A stretch of DNA of 64,000 bases. Origin: Artocarpus heterophyllus. Taxonomy: Eukaryota > Streptophyta > Magnoliopsida > Rosales > Moraceae. The stretch lies in contig CM046330.1 of the NCBI GenBank assembly GCA_025403435.1, positions 18,808,239-18,872,238 on the forward strand. The letters run 5' to 3'. The notes beneath the pieces are model-generated. The model did not search any database. It saw only the letters and a program-made list of their open reading frames with translations, and was not told the DNA's origin. Each line of letters begins with the position of its first letter. Within the stretch, counting starts at the first letter, position 1. This document shows positions 47,046 to 57,549 of the stretch, piece by piece. Made by a program: the position numbers and the translations under genes.

Positions 47046-49503
47046 ATGGCGTCCCCTTCGCTCTTAGGCTCCGCTATGTCGACGTTTCACGGCCAATTCC
47101 CCGCGGTTCCACCTTCGCCTACCATACGGTTCCAGTTCGGAAACCCAAGGTACGTGGTGGTGAAGGCGACGGCGGCGGGGACTCTGCTGGTGCAGAAGAC
47201 GGAGTCGGAGAAGGTCAATCACCTCAAGAGCACTTACGTCGAGAAAATCGTTCCTCGCTTAACGGAAGAGTTTTCCCACACCAATGTCCTTCAGGTGAAG
47301 GAAGATTACCTGATTCTATTGTGCATTTCTTGAATGGATTGATAGTTGTTAGTTTCTTGCTTTGCTCTGAATTTTTTGGCAATGGCGTTCTTGCTTTTTC
47401 AATTTTCGTTTTAAAGAACTGCTTAGGGCTGTTTTATGGAGGGAATTTATAGTTTATTAGGTGCGATTTTGAGAATTTTGGTTCTAGCTTTTGTTTGGTT
47501 GCTAAGAAAATTCAGGATCACGTAGGATGTTGTTTTTTTTTTTTGGTCTGAGCTATTTTTCTCCTGTACAAGAAGAAAAGAAAGAGACCTGGAATTTTAA
47601 ACGCGCCATATAGTAATACTAGTAAAGGAACCCTTCATCTTGAGGTTTTCTTTGAGAATTTTGACTTTTTATCTTGTAATCTCTTTATTTACTTACTTTT
47701 TTTCATTCAACTTCATTATTTAAAACTAGATGCACTCGATACTTAAACTTCTTTATGCAAACAGGCCTCCTTTTCTATTGTTTTTTTTTTTTTTTTAAGA
47801 ATTGGACTTCGTCTGTGCTTTTCATGTTGTTTTGGAAGTTTCATTTTTCAAAGATGGTACTTTAAGACTGACTCGGTATTTAGCATTTTTATTTTACTTT
47901 ATTTCTTGGTGGAACTGGGTAGGTTCCAAAGGTAGAGAAGATCGTGGTGAACTGTGGTATTGGAGATGCTCGACAGAATGCAAAGGGATTGGAAGCAGCA
48001 ATGAATACGCTTGCGCTTATTACCGGTCAGAGACCTGTGAAGACCCGAGCCCGGGCTTCCATTGCTACCTTGAAGATCAGGGAAGGTCAACCGCTTGGCA
48101 TTGCTGTCACTCTTAGAGGAAGTGTGAGCCTTTTAAATATATATATATATATATATTACGTTTCAGCTTGATTATTTTTATCATTTTCTGTAATTTGCTT
48201 ATTAATCAGTAAACTACTTCAAACCCTTGGCTAGTTTTACATCACCACTAATTTTTTTTCCTTCTCTCCAAAAAATGTGTTGTAAATGAATTTTTGCTTT
48301 TAATGAATAGTTGGGTACAAATCATTCAATAAAATACTTTGTAGATCATGGCAACGCAATTTGCAAGAGCTTAATAATTGTTGTGTTTCTTATAGGGTGA
48401 AGAGTCTCCAAGTGTATGTTTTATTAGGATGAGGTCCCTCACCCTTTTCTTGCTCTAACTGGAAGAAAAGGGTGAGGGTTGTTAGTGGTAGAAAATGTTG
48501 TTATTTGGTAACGATGGGTGGTAGAATGGCAGCACTGATCATGTCAGCAGTTGGTCATTCGCTTTGATAGTGCATCAGTTTTCATTGAGGTCGATATGGC
48601 CCCAACGTTTGGGCTGTTTGTGGAGATGTGTATAGTAAGTTTTGAACTTTTTGTTGCCTCGTTTCGCTGCTGCAGAGATGGTTATCTGTGAGTTGGATAT
48701 GGCCACGGCAGTGTTGACATTTTCTGTTACCTTTGAACACGTCATGGATGGGATATAACCATCTCCTTTGTCTCTCTTGTGGTTTGTTCAAGTCTCTCAG
48801 CTATGCTTGAATCTTACTAAACATTTTCGTTGGTTACTCATTTATGTTGTTTTACCATCTGTTTTACCCTTGCCATGATTACCCTTCAAGCAATTTACAC
48901 GTGCTTAGGTGCTAGTTTGGTGTTGTGAAGGGTCTTACTGTTATGTAGAAAGGAAAGAAAGGCTATATAGTGATATTAGTTACTTGGTTACCTGCTGTCA
49001 TGCAATTACATGCAAGACGCTGCAAAATGCTTCCTTCCATGTTTAAAAGCGTCGTATCTTTTGTACTGTTACTTAACAAATTGTGAAACATTTTCTCACT
49101 TTAGTTAATTGGGTGTATGTTGTATGCTAATTTGCGTTTTCTTTCCCTTTTAATTTTGGAGGTAATGTACTCATTCCTTGATCGCCTTATTAACTTGGGC
49201 TTCCCAGGACGAGGGATTTTCAGGGTGTGAATCCAAGCAGCTTTGACGGACATGGGAATTACTGCATCAGAATTCGCGACCAGAGCGTGTTCCCAGAGAT
49301 CAGGTTTGATGCACTTGGTAAGCCTAAGGGAATGGATGTTTGCATCACTACAACGGCTAAAACAGATAAAGAAGGGCAGAAACTTTTGGCTCTCATGGGA
49401 ATGCTCTTCAGAGAGGGTGGAGGTCCCTGCAACTATGGTGCGCAAGAAGAAGCTCAAAGCTCACCATTTTGATTCCAAAGGAAAAGGAAGAGGCCGAAGA
49501 TGA
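47046..49503 (+). pseudogene. Plastid ribosomal protein L5 (uL5c) gene copy 1, frameshifted
   Basis: Same three-exon structure as the intact copy: 47046-47294, 47923-48123, 49162-49503. Exons 1-2 stay open ([11 protein letters not shown] start; [19 protein letters not shown]). In exon 3 one base is missing near 49200 (TTGGGCTTCCC where the intact copy has TTGGGCCTTCCT), so the frame reaches a TGA about 30 nt on. A base is added near 49429 (CCCTGCAAC for CCCGCAAC). Without both, the conserved C-terminal half is lost, so the product would lack most of the fold. The TATAAAA seen before copy 2 is also absent here. A recent relic, or at most a truncated-transcript source. Confidence 0.9.
48436..48478 (+). 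other. Perfect 16-bp intronic hairpin (copy 1)
   Basis: CCCTCACCCTTTTCTT (48436-48451) pairs perfectly with AAGAAAAGGGTGAGGG (48463-48478) around an 11-nt loop, in intron 2. The same hairpin occurs in the second copy near 51611-51653. Confidence 0.8.
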
Positions 49504-50145
49504 CAACATGAACGGTTGCTTATGTGAGAGCTACAATGGCCACCAATATGAGATATCTAATATAACGTGTAATTGAGCACCCATTTCTCTCAAAATTCTG
49601 TGATTCTATGCTTTCTACCGGTGAAAAAGTTAGAAATTTTTCTCAGGGAGGGCTAATAGTTAGGACACATATTGGCTCATAACTACAACAAAAAGTTTAA
49701 TCACTGTCAACAATTTTTGTGCCCTTAAAAGCAGGTCATGTGAAGAGCATATAAGTTGTTTCCATCAGGTTTTTGACAGATTCTAATAGAAGGTTTTTGA
49801 ATTGTCAAAGGTTAAAGAGTTTAAAGTTGTTTTATCAGAATTAAAAAAAAGATGGACCAAAACATCACGAATTAAAGAGTCAAGGACCGTTAACGCAAAT
49901 TACTCAATTAAAACAACTAGAGTTAGGTTACAAGAGTTTTGTAATGGATGAATAAATTTGTTGCAGGAATAATACAATTGAGATGGGTGGCTGTAAAATT
50001 CTTGTCTCAATTTTCATCCAAAAAGGGCGATTACCTTATCCAGTCATATGCTTAAAAGAATCCAACTCCAACACCTACCCCTGATCTTCCTCAAATTTAC
50101 GTAAAACCCCACCGTTACAACACTATGGCATAATCGTCATAAGCC

Positions 50146-50154
50146 TATATAAAA
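50146..50154 (+). promoter_or_regulatory. Probable TATA box of the intact RPL5 gene
   Basis: TATATAAAA lies 57 nt before the ATG, with a purine-rich (AG)n leader between. The paralogous stretch upstream of copy 1 has lost it. Confidence 0.6.
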
Positions 50155-50210
50155 CGCAATTACTCATAGTCGTTCTAGCGAGAGAGAGAGATAACGAAAG
50201 CTCACTTCCA

Positions 50211-52680
50211 ATGGCGTCCCCTTCGCTCTTAGGCTCCGCTATGTCGTCGTTTTACGGCCAATTCCCCGCGGTTTCACCTTCGCCGACCGTGCGGTTCCAG
50301 TTCCGAAACCCAAGGAACGTGGCGGTGAAGGCGACGGCGGCGGGGACTGTGCTGGTGGAGAAGACGGAGTCGGAGAAGGTCAACCGCCTTAAGAGCACTT
50401 ACCTCGAGAAAATCGTTCCTCGCCTAATGGAAGAGTTTTCCTACACCAATGTCCTTCAGGTAAAGGAAGATTACTGACTCTATTGTGCATTTCTTGAATG
50501 GATTGATAGTTGTTCGTTTCGTGCTTTGCTCTGATGTTTTGGCAATGGCGTTCTTGCTTTTTCAATTTTCGTTCGAAAAAGTGCTTAGGGCTGTTTCATG
50601 GAGGGAATTTAATGTTTATTAGGTGCAATTTTGAGAATTTGGGTTCTAGCTTTTGTTTGGTTGCTAAGAAAATTTAGGATCACGTAGGATTTTTTTTTTT
50701 TTTTTTTTGCCTGAGGTTTTGTTCTCCTGTACAAGAAGAAGAGAAAGAGACGTGAAATTTTAAACACGCCATGTCGTATACTAGTAAAGGAACCCTTTCA
50801 TCTTGAGGTTTTCTCTGAGAATTTTGACTTTTTATCTGTTTATCTGTTTATATACTTACTTTTTTTTTTTTTTTCATTCAGCTTCATTATTTAAAACTAG
50901 ATTTACTCGATACTTAAACTTCATTATGCAAAAGGCCTCCTTTTTTATGAGGGTTTTTATTTTTTTATTTTTTTTGAGAATTGGACTTCGTCTGTGCTTT
51001 TCATGTTGTTTCAGCAGCTTCATTTTTCAAAGATAGTACTTTAAGACTGACTCGGTATTTATCATTTTTATGTTACTTTATTTCTTGGTGGAACTGGGTA
51101 GGTTCCAAAGGTAGAGAAGATCGTGGTGAACTGTGGTATTGGAGATGCTCAACAGAATGCAAAGGGATTGGAAGCAGCAATGAATGAGCTTGCGCTTATT
51201 ACCGGTCAGAGACCTGTGAAGACCCGAGCCCGGGCTTCCATTGCTACCTTCAAGATCAGGGAAGGTCAACCGCTGGGCATTGCTGTCACTCTTAGAGGAA
51301 ATGTGAGCCCTTTTTTTAAAAAAAAAAATTATGTTTCAGCTTGATTATTTTTATCATTTTCTTTCATTTGCTTATTAATCAGTAAACTACTTGAAACCCT
51401 CGGCTAGTTTTACATCACCACTATTTTTTTTTTCCCCTTCTCTCCATAAAATGTGTTGTAAATGAATTTGTGCTTTTAATGAATAGTTGGGTACAAATCA
51501 TTCAATAAAATACTTTGTAGATCATGGCAACGCAATTTGCAAGAGCTTAATAATTGTTGTGTTCCTTATGGGGTGAAGAGTCTCCAAGTGTCTTTTTTAT
51601 TAGGATGAGGTCCCTCACCCTTTTCTTGCTCTAACTGGAAGAAAAGGGTGAGGGTTGTTAGTGGTAGAAAATGTTGTTATTTGGTAACGATGGGTGGTAG
51701 AATGGCAGCACTGATCATGTCAGCAGTTGGTCATTTGCTTTGATAGTGCATCAGTTTTCATTGAGGTGGATATGACCCCGACGGTTGGGCTTTTTGTGAA
51801 GATGTGTATAGCAAGTTTTGAACTTTTTGTTGCCTCATTTCGCTGCTGCAGAGAGGGTTATCTGTGAGTTGGTTATGGCCACAGCAGTGTTGACATTTTC
51901 TGTTACCTTTTGAACACGTCATGGATGGGATTTAACCATCTCCTTTGTCTCTCTTGTGGTTTGTTCAAGTCTCTCAGCTATGCTTGAATCTTACTAAACA
52001 TTTTCGTTGGTTACTCATTTATGTTGTTTTACCATCTGTTTTACCCTTGCCACGATTACCCTTCAAGCAATTTACACGTGCTTAGGTGCTAGTTTGGTGT
52101 TGTGAAGGGTCTTACTGTTATGTAGAAAGGAAAGAAAGGCTATATAGTAATATTAGTTACTTGGTTACCTGCTGTCATGCAATCACATGCAAGACGCTGC
52201 AAAATGCTTTCTTCCATGTTTAAAAGCGTCTTATCTTTTGTACTGTTACTTAACAAATTATGAAACATTTTCTCACTGTAGTTAATTGGGTGTATGTTGT
52301 ATGCTAATTTGCGTTTTCTTTCCCTTTTAATTTTGAAGGTAATGTACTCATTCCTCGATCGCCTTATTAACTTGGGCCTTCCTAGGACGAGGGATTTTCA
52401 GGGTGTGAATCCAAGCAGCTTTGATGGACATGGGAATTACTGCATCGGAATTCGCGACCAGAGCGTGTTCCCAGAGATCAGGTTTGATGCACTTGGTAAG
52501 CCTAAGGGAATGGATGTTTGCATCACTACAACGGCTAAAACAGATAAAGAAGGTCAGAAACTTTTGGCTCTCATGGGAATACCCTTCAGAGAGGGTGGAG
52601 GTCCCGCAACTACAGTGCGCAAGAAGAAGCTCAAAGCTCACCATTTTGATTCCAAAGGAAAAGGAAGAGGCCGAAGATGA
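50211..52680 (+). CDS. RPL5: Plastid ribosomal protein L5 (uL5c), nuclear encoded, 263 aa
   Basis: Structural protein of the large subunit of chloroplast ribosomes; bacterial L5 binds 5S rRNA and contacts the P-site tRNA. Exons 50211-50459, 51102-51302 and 52339-52680 join in phase to 792 nt. The N-terminus ([14 protein letters not shown], Ser/Thr/Pro/Ala-rich and free of acidic residues) looks like a chloroplast transit peptide, ending around residue 40-50. The mature part shows the L5 signatures: [73 protein letters not shown] and [16 protein letters not shown] lysine/arginine-rich C-terminal tail ([20 protein letters not shown]) is longer than in bacterial L5. A TATA box lies at 50146. The upstream tandem copy is a pseudogene, so this is probably the working gene at this locus. 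Confidence 0.95.
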
Positions 52681-52712
52681 CAACATGAACGGTTGCTCAT
52701 GTGAGAACTATA

Positions 52713-53394
52713 TTTTCCTTGAACATTTTGCTCTCCCTTTGAATTCTTCTTTCCTTATGCATGCTACCAACATTAGGTGATAAAGAAACAAAAAAGGCTT
52801 GATCATGTAAATTCCTGCTGTTATTGCTGATGATCAATGTGAATTTTGTATTTTTTTTAGTCACCATTGTTTTGCTGGTAATGTGGAATTGCTGTTTGGA
52901 TTTTCTCTTATACAAGTAGAATTCTCTAGCAAGATATGATAAATTACCCCATCTGTGAGACAATTTTCAAAGGTCCTTTGTAAGTACTCGGTGCGTTATT
53001 TAAGCATCAAACCAAATCAAAATTATACCTTGTTAAATAAAATATGATGATTTAAGAAAAGACGACAAAGATCTAACGGTCAAAAACTGTATTATATTGG
53101 ATATATCCTATTCCTCCTAAAGGGTTCTCCGTATTTTGGAAAGAATTCTCCATATTTTAGATATAATTAATAAAATTTATTTTAAATAATTACAGTCAAC
53201 TTGTATCATTTAGTCTTGCCATGCATAAGAGCTTATAGCCTGTATATAATATATATATGTGTGTGTATTTTAAAATTTTTTTGGCTATAGTTTGGACATA
53301 GCACGTTAAACTTTCAGATGGTAATATTATGTCCAATCCATTTTTTTTTCTTTTTTTTGTTCAACAATCTATTTTGACCGAAAAAACTCATTTA
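52713..53394. other. Spacer downstream of RPL5
   Basis: Holds the probable RPL5 3' UTR (to about 52950) and AT-rich DNA with a short (TA)n/(TG)n tract near 53246-53267. No gene seen. Confidence 0.5.
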
Positions 53395-53888
53395 GGCCCC
53401 GCTTGGTAATATTTTTATTTTGGTTTTTGTTTTGAAAAAAATTGAAAATGAAAACATTTTAAGTAATATATTAGGGTTGTTTTTGAAATTATGTTTTGGT
53501 TATATATGATAGTGATTTTTTTACAAACATTTTTTAATAAAATTTTTTATTTGTATTATTAGAAACAAAAGAAAATGGTTTCCAAGAGAAAATGCTCCAG
53601 TGGTCTTCCTCTGCTTCGGTGGGCTATGGATGCCGGCGACGATGACGACCGACCCAGGCCCACCTTGACTGCCAAAGGCGACCGATCCAACCACACCCCC
53701 GATGGTCTCCTTTCTCTCTCTCTCGCGCGTGCGATGGACAGCCCCCACCCACGATGGTCTCCTTTCTCTCTTTCTCGTGCACGCGACAAACAGCCCCCAC
53801 CCACAACAGCCCCTTAGCCACCCTTGACAGCCTTCCTCAATGACCCCCAGCCACCCTTGATGGCCTTCCTTGACGACCCCAAATCCCT
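53395..53888 (+). mobile_element. Left part of a degenerate DNA element interrupted by copia-2
   Basis: Begins GGCCCCGCTTGGTAATA, a wording typical of plant non-autonomous DNA elements (GGCC-C-GTTTGG ends). It includes two local tandem duplications in a CT/CG-rich stretch (about 53698-53795, and a 32-bp repeat at 53817-53880). The partner end is at about 63975. No transposase. Confidence 0.4.
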
Positions 53889-55327
53889 TGTTAGACATGT
53901 ATGCCTTAAGGAGTAAAAATGTAATACGTTTTTGGAGACATTTTTATCAATAAAGAATTTATTCATTTATATATACCAAATCTTGTCATCTTTACGTTCA
54001 TATTTGTTGAATGTATGATAAGCAAACAGTAGTCTGAGACTGTCAGTCTAAACCTTAAGAATTGGGCATATGATGGGATGATTATGCGGTAGACACGATT
54101 CTTAAGTTGACGGTCTAAAACATATGATTCGCAATCAAGGGAATAAAGTTGGACGCTTTATTCATGTAAAGATTGTTATGTTGTCTATATCCCTTTTGGG
54201 AGATGGTTTGTCTTGGCCATCGGAGTTGGACTCCGTGAATAAAAACATTGGCATATTGTCATAGGTGACGATGTGTTGGATCCAGACATAAAGTGAATTG
54301 ATTTGGATTAATAATTCTGTCTTGGTAATCGATTCACTTTAGACAGTCATTTGTATTGTATCTTAATCCTGAGATGAATAGTGGGCCCGTTGTCTCGACT
54401 TGTGTCTTTTGATGTACCAATGGGTGACTCCCACATCTCTATAGTGGTATGCATGCTGGTACGTTGGAGGCATGACTCTTGATAGCGTAGACTTATTATT
54501 CATAGATATAAAATCCATAGCTCCTCTTTAGGAGTAATGATATCCTCTTATATGCGTTGTCCTGTAATTGAAAAACTAGAGCGCTCAACCATTTGGATAC
54601 ATAGGTGTAACCGAATGGTATACTATCTTTGGATGGTAAGTTTTTTAATGGTGAGACAATGGAACGTAAGATAAAAATAATCGGGAAGGTAAGACAAAAC
54701 TTGTCCTTAAGCCAATTATGGATGATCATATGGGAATGCGATACACTATGATATGTCGTGGAGACTTAGCTATACGAGCTTCGTAATTCTATTAAGTTCG
54801 AGAGTGCAGCTCCAAGCTTTTAGTGGAGTAGCGTTGGAGTTGATAATTGTGAAATGTATATCTGGGATATTGGGTTTCATAATTATCATGAGCTTGAACT
54901 TTATAGGTCCATTTTGGTCCCCTTTGCTAGCTCACAAAGTCCTGTAACGACACGGCGTGCTTTTCCAATAATTGGTGACTTATGTCGGATTTATCAGATT
55001 GGTTTAAAATTTGTAAGAATCAAATAATTCATGTCTGTTTATTGGTTGAATTAATTTTGTAAGAAATTAGTTCAAGATAAACTTGTTGAATTATTGCTAT
55101 CAGATAATTCTTGTCTGTTTATCGGTTGATTTAATTTTTGAACAAATTAGATCAAGATAAACTTGTAGAATTATTGTGAATTGATTTATTTTCTTAGAGA
55201 TTATCTTGATAAAGTTTGTTTTGATCAGATATCTTCTCTATTGGGTTATTTGAATCAAAACTGAGACTTTATCCTTTAGAATCTCGGGTGAAAAATAAAA
55301 GATTCGCGGAGATTTTTTCTCGGGAGT

Positions 55328-55403
55328 TCGGCCTGCCGGATGACGCGTTTGGCCTGCCGAACTGGCCTGTTCGGCCTGCCGATCATAATGTTTGGCCTGC
55401 CGA
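55328..55403 (+). repeat. Four GC-rich motifs in copia-2 U3
   Basis: TCGGCCTGCCGG (55328), TTGGCCTGCCGA (55349), TCGGCCTGCCGA (55371) and TTGGCCTGCCGA (55392) stand in an AT-rich LTR, 120-200 bp upstream of the TATA box. They are the reverse complement of motifs in the leader (56423-56582). In the 3' LTR (62983-63060) they are partly decayed. Confidence 0.85.
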
Positions 55404-55522
55404 TCAGCAGAGATAAGATTACGCGTTTTTCACGCGGATCTTATCAGATATTGATCTGAACTTGATTCTGTTTCGAGTTTTTGAGACATAATCTGATATG
55501 GACTGACCCTAGGACCAATATG

Positions 55523-55530
55523 TATAAAAA
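55523..55530 (+). promoter_or_regulatory. copia-2 LTR TATA box
   Basis: TATAAAAA followed by GGGAG; conserved in the 3' LTR at about 63179. Transcription should begin some 25-35 nt downstream. Confidence 0.65.
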
Positions 55531-55924
55531 GGGAGTGAGTCTCATGATTTACTTAGATCAATTTGAGAGATTAAGAGTGATACTCTTCTAGTGAGCATCT
55601 GAAAACTCCTTGAGAGCTTTTGTTCACAAATCACAAACACTAGCTTTGGGTTCTCTCTATTGGTTGGAAGGAGAGTCACCGGTGGAAGAGCTGTACGTGT
55701 GAGCCCACACTCACTCCGGTTGTGGATAGAGAATAGCAAAGAAGACCAGTTGATTGAGGCTCTTCTGGAACGTTACTTCTCTACACGGATTGCGGAGGTT
55801 CTTCGGCACACTGAGGTTAGTAAGATCTGTTTAATTTATACATATAACATGTCAAACTTGTGTTTTGGAAATTACTCTGATAAAAAAATTTTAAAATTCT
55901 GCTGCGTACTTTGTTTCCAACAAT

Positions 55925-55937
55925 TGGTATCAGAGCC
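55925..55937 (+). other. copia-2 primer binding site
   Basis: TGGTATCAGAGCC, 2 nt after the LTR, matches the complement of the initiator-Met tRNA 3' end. Confidence 0.9.
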
Positions 55938-56422
55938 GAGGTTTTTACATAAATTTGTAAGTTTGTGATCATGTTATATGCATAAATTTTGTGATCTTAA
56001 TCTCTCCTATGCTTGAATTGAATTTTATAGAGAGATGGCACTCTAGGTGTCTATATAATATATATGTTATCATGGATTATGTGGTGAATGTTTATTAATT
56101 AATTATGGTTGATTAAATTGTTGTTTAATTATTTATTAATTAATTAATACCGGTTATGGTTCCTTAGAGGTTAGAATGTGTATCTAGGTTTTTCATGTAA
56201 TTAGATGGTGGACTATCATCTCCGTCTAGAAATTGTTATTTAATTTTTAATTTGTAAGAATTTGTAATTAAATAATTATCTGGAGAAGACGGATCTAGAA
56301 GATTGATGATGGCGCCTCTAGGTATTTCTTGAGTCTCTAATTTTATGTTTTTGAATTGTTAAAAATAAAATTGATGAATTGTATTAAAATTGTATTTTAT
56401 GGAATGAGGGTTTTCTGCTCGG

Positions 56423-56582
56423 TCGGCATGCCGGGCCTCATAGTTCGGCATGCCGGGCCTCACAGATCGGCAGGCCGGACGTGTGGTTCGGCAGGCCGAC
56501 AGTGGGGCAGAAAATTTGGTGCTCTGTCGGCAGGCCGAAGTTTCAGTTCGGCAGGCCGAACATGCATAGATCGGCCTATCGA
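56423..56582 (+). repeat. Seven GC-rich palindromic motifs in the copia-2 leader
   Basis: TCGGCATGCCGG at 56423 and 56445, TCGGCAGGCCGG at 56467, TCGGCAGGCCGA at 56488, 56527 and 56548, and a variant TCGGCCTATCGA at 56571. Each has TCGGC/GCCGA arms around two central bases. They sit about 500 bp after the primer site. Confidence 0.9.
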
Positions 56583-57033
56583 CCGAGAGTGCTGGGTGTC
56601 CAGAAAAGGTGTAATTTTTTCGGTGCAGTTTTAATTTTATTTTTAGGACGATTCTGAGAAACATTAAATTTGGATATGACCGAAAATATGAAGTATTCGA
56701 TTCATACGAGATTAAAGACTTGAAGATGGATATGACATGAAGAAGGATACGGCTTAAGGATTCAAGGATGAAGAATCGAAAAATGTCTCGATTATTCTCT
56801 TGTAATCTTATTTTTCTATTCTCTAAGGTGGAACCATAATATTACAGTTATTATTATTTTGCTTTTAGCTTTGCTTGATTGCTTTACTTGTCTGCATTAT
56901 AATATGATTTACCATGTATATTGATAACATTTCATATAGAATAGGGAGTGCCGCTCATATTAAAATTGTTCATGCATAATTTTAAAATAAAACCTTGACT
57001 TCAAAAGATCGAGTGGGAGAAGATTTTCGAAGA

Positions 57034-57400
57034 GAGGACCTAAGGCCTCCATCGTTGGTCCATAGGAAGAACGTGGTGGTCCCGACCCCTAGGAAGGGAT
57101 TTCTATTATGTACCAGATTGGATTTCTGAAAGGATAATGTATTTTAGTATGATTTATGGTTGCACACCCCTAGGTGGTGATTATAAATCATGGATAAAAT
57201 ATTGAAACGATGGTTATACACTCACGTTAATTTTATTATTAACCTCCCTTAGGAGCTATGTTAATAAAATTAATGGCCAAAGAAACGATTATTAATATAT
57301 GCTGGATCATACGGGTCCTGGATGGCATATATTAATCAGGAGGGGATCCGTGTTCCTGATTGAATTCGGCATGACTCCCCTAAGAGCTTGTTGAATTCTG
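57034..57400 (+). other. Row of RNA hairpins with CC-NNNA-GG tips in the copia-2 leader
   Basis: (a) CCCCTAGG at 57086-57093 inside TCCC/GGGA. (b) CCCCTAGG at 57167-57174 closed by CACC/GGTG and by an outer stem ATGATTTAT (57149) / ATAAATCAT (57183). (c) CCCTTAGG at 57246-57253 closed by CTCC/GGAG and by TTAATTTTATTA (57227-57238) / TAATAAAATTAA (57262-57273). (d) ATTAATATATGC (57291-57302) pairs perfectly with GCATATATTAAT (57325-57336) around a GGGTCC-containing loop. (e) CTC/GAG closing CCCTAA at 57375-57386. A small GAGGACC-TAA-GGCCTC hairpin lies at 57034. Gag starts at 57550. Confidence 0.75.
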
Positions 57401-57549
57401 AGTTGGGAATTATCGTTGTAAGGTTGTGATATTTTCAAGGTTTTGACACATAAACACATTTGTATGTTTTTACATGATTGTGTTATCTTACTAAATTATT
57501 ATATATGTTTGCTTATGTTTGGTATATGATTCTTTATTGTAGATTGAAA

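Larger units (their letters stand above)
46240..49535 (+). repeat. Upstream unit of a tandem segmental duplication (RPL5 block)
   Basis: Matches 49735-52712 through the promoter region, three exons and both introns. The exon starts are 3165 bp apart. The upstream unit has about 310 extra bp at 46489-46797. Confidence 0.9.
49735..52712 (+). repeat. Downstream unit of the RPL5 tandem duplication
   Basis: Partner of 46240-49535. It begins with copy C of the dispersed 200-bp repeat (49735-49925). Identity fades about 30 nt after the stop codon. Confidence 0.9.
53889..55922 (+). repeat. copia-2 5' LTR (2034 bp)
   Basis: Starts TGTTAGACATG, ends TTTCCAACA. It holds four TCGGCCTGCCGA-type motifs (55328-55403) and TATAAAAA at 55523, so U3 is about 1.65 kb. 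The 3' LTR differs also by a 19-bp duplication. Confidence 0.95.

Noticed and set aside
53575..53898. Arg/Glu-rich overlapping frames upstream of copia-2
   Set aside because: Open on both strands because of CT/CG-rich tandem repeats; no conserved motif.
56359..56664. Cys/Arg-rich frames on both strands in the copia-2 leader
   Set aside because: They come from the repeated GC-rich palindromes; the region is untranslated leader.
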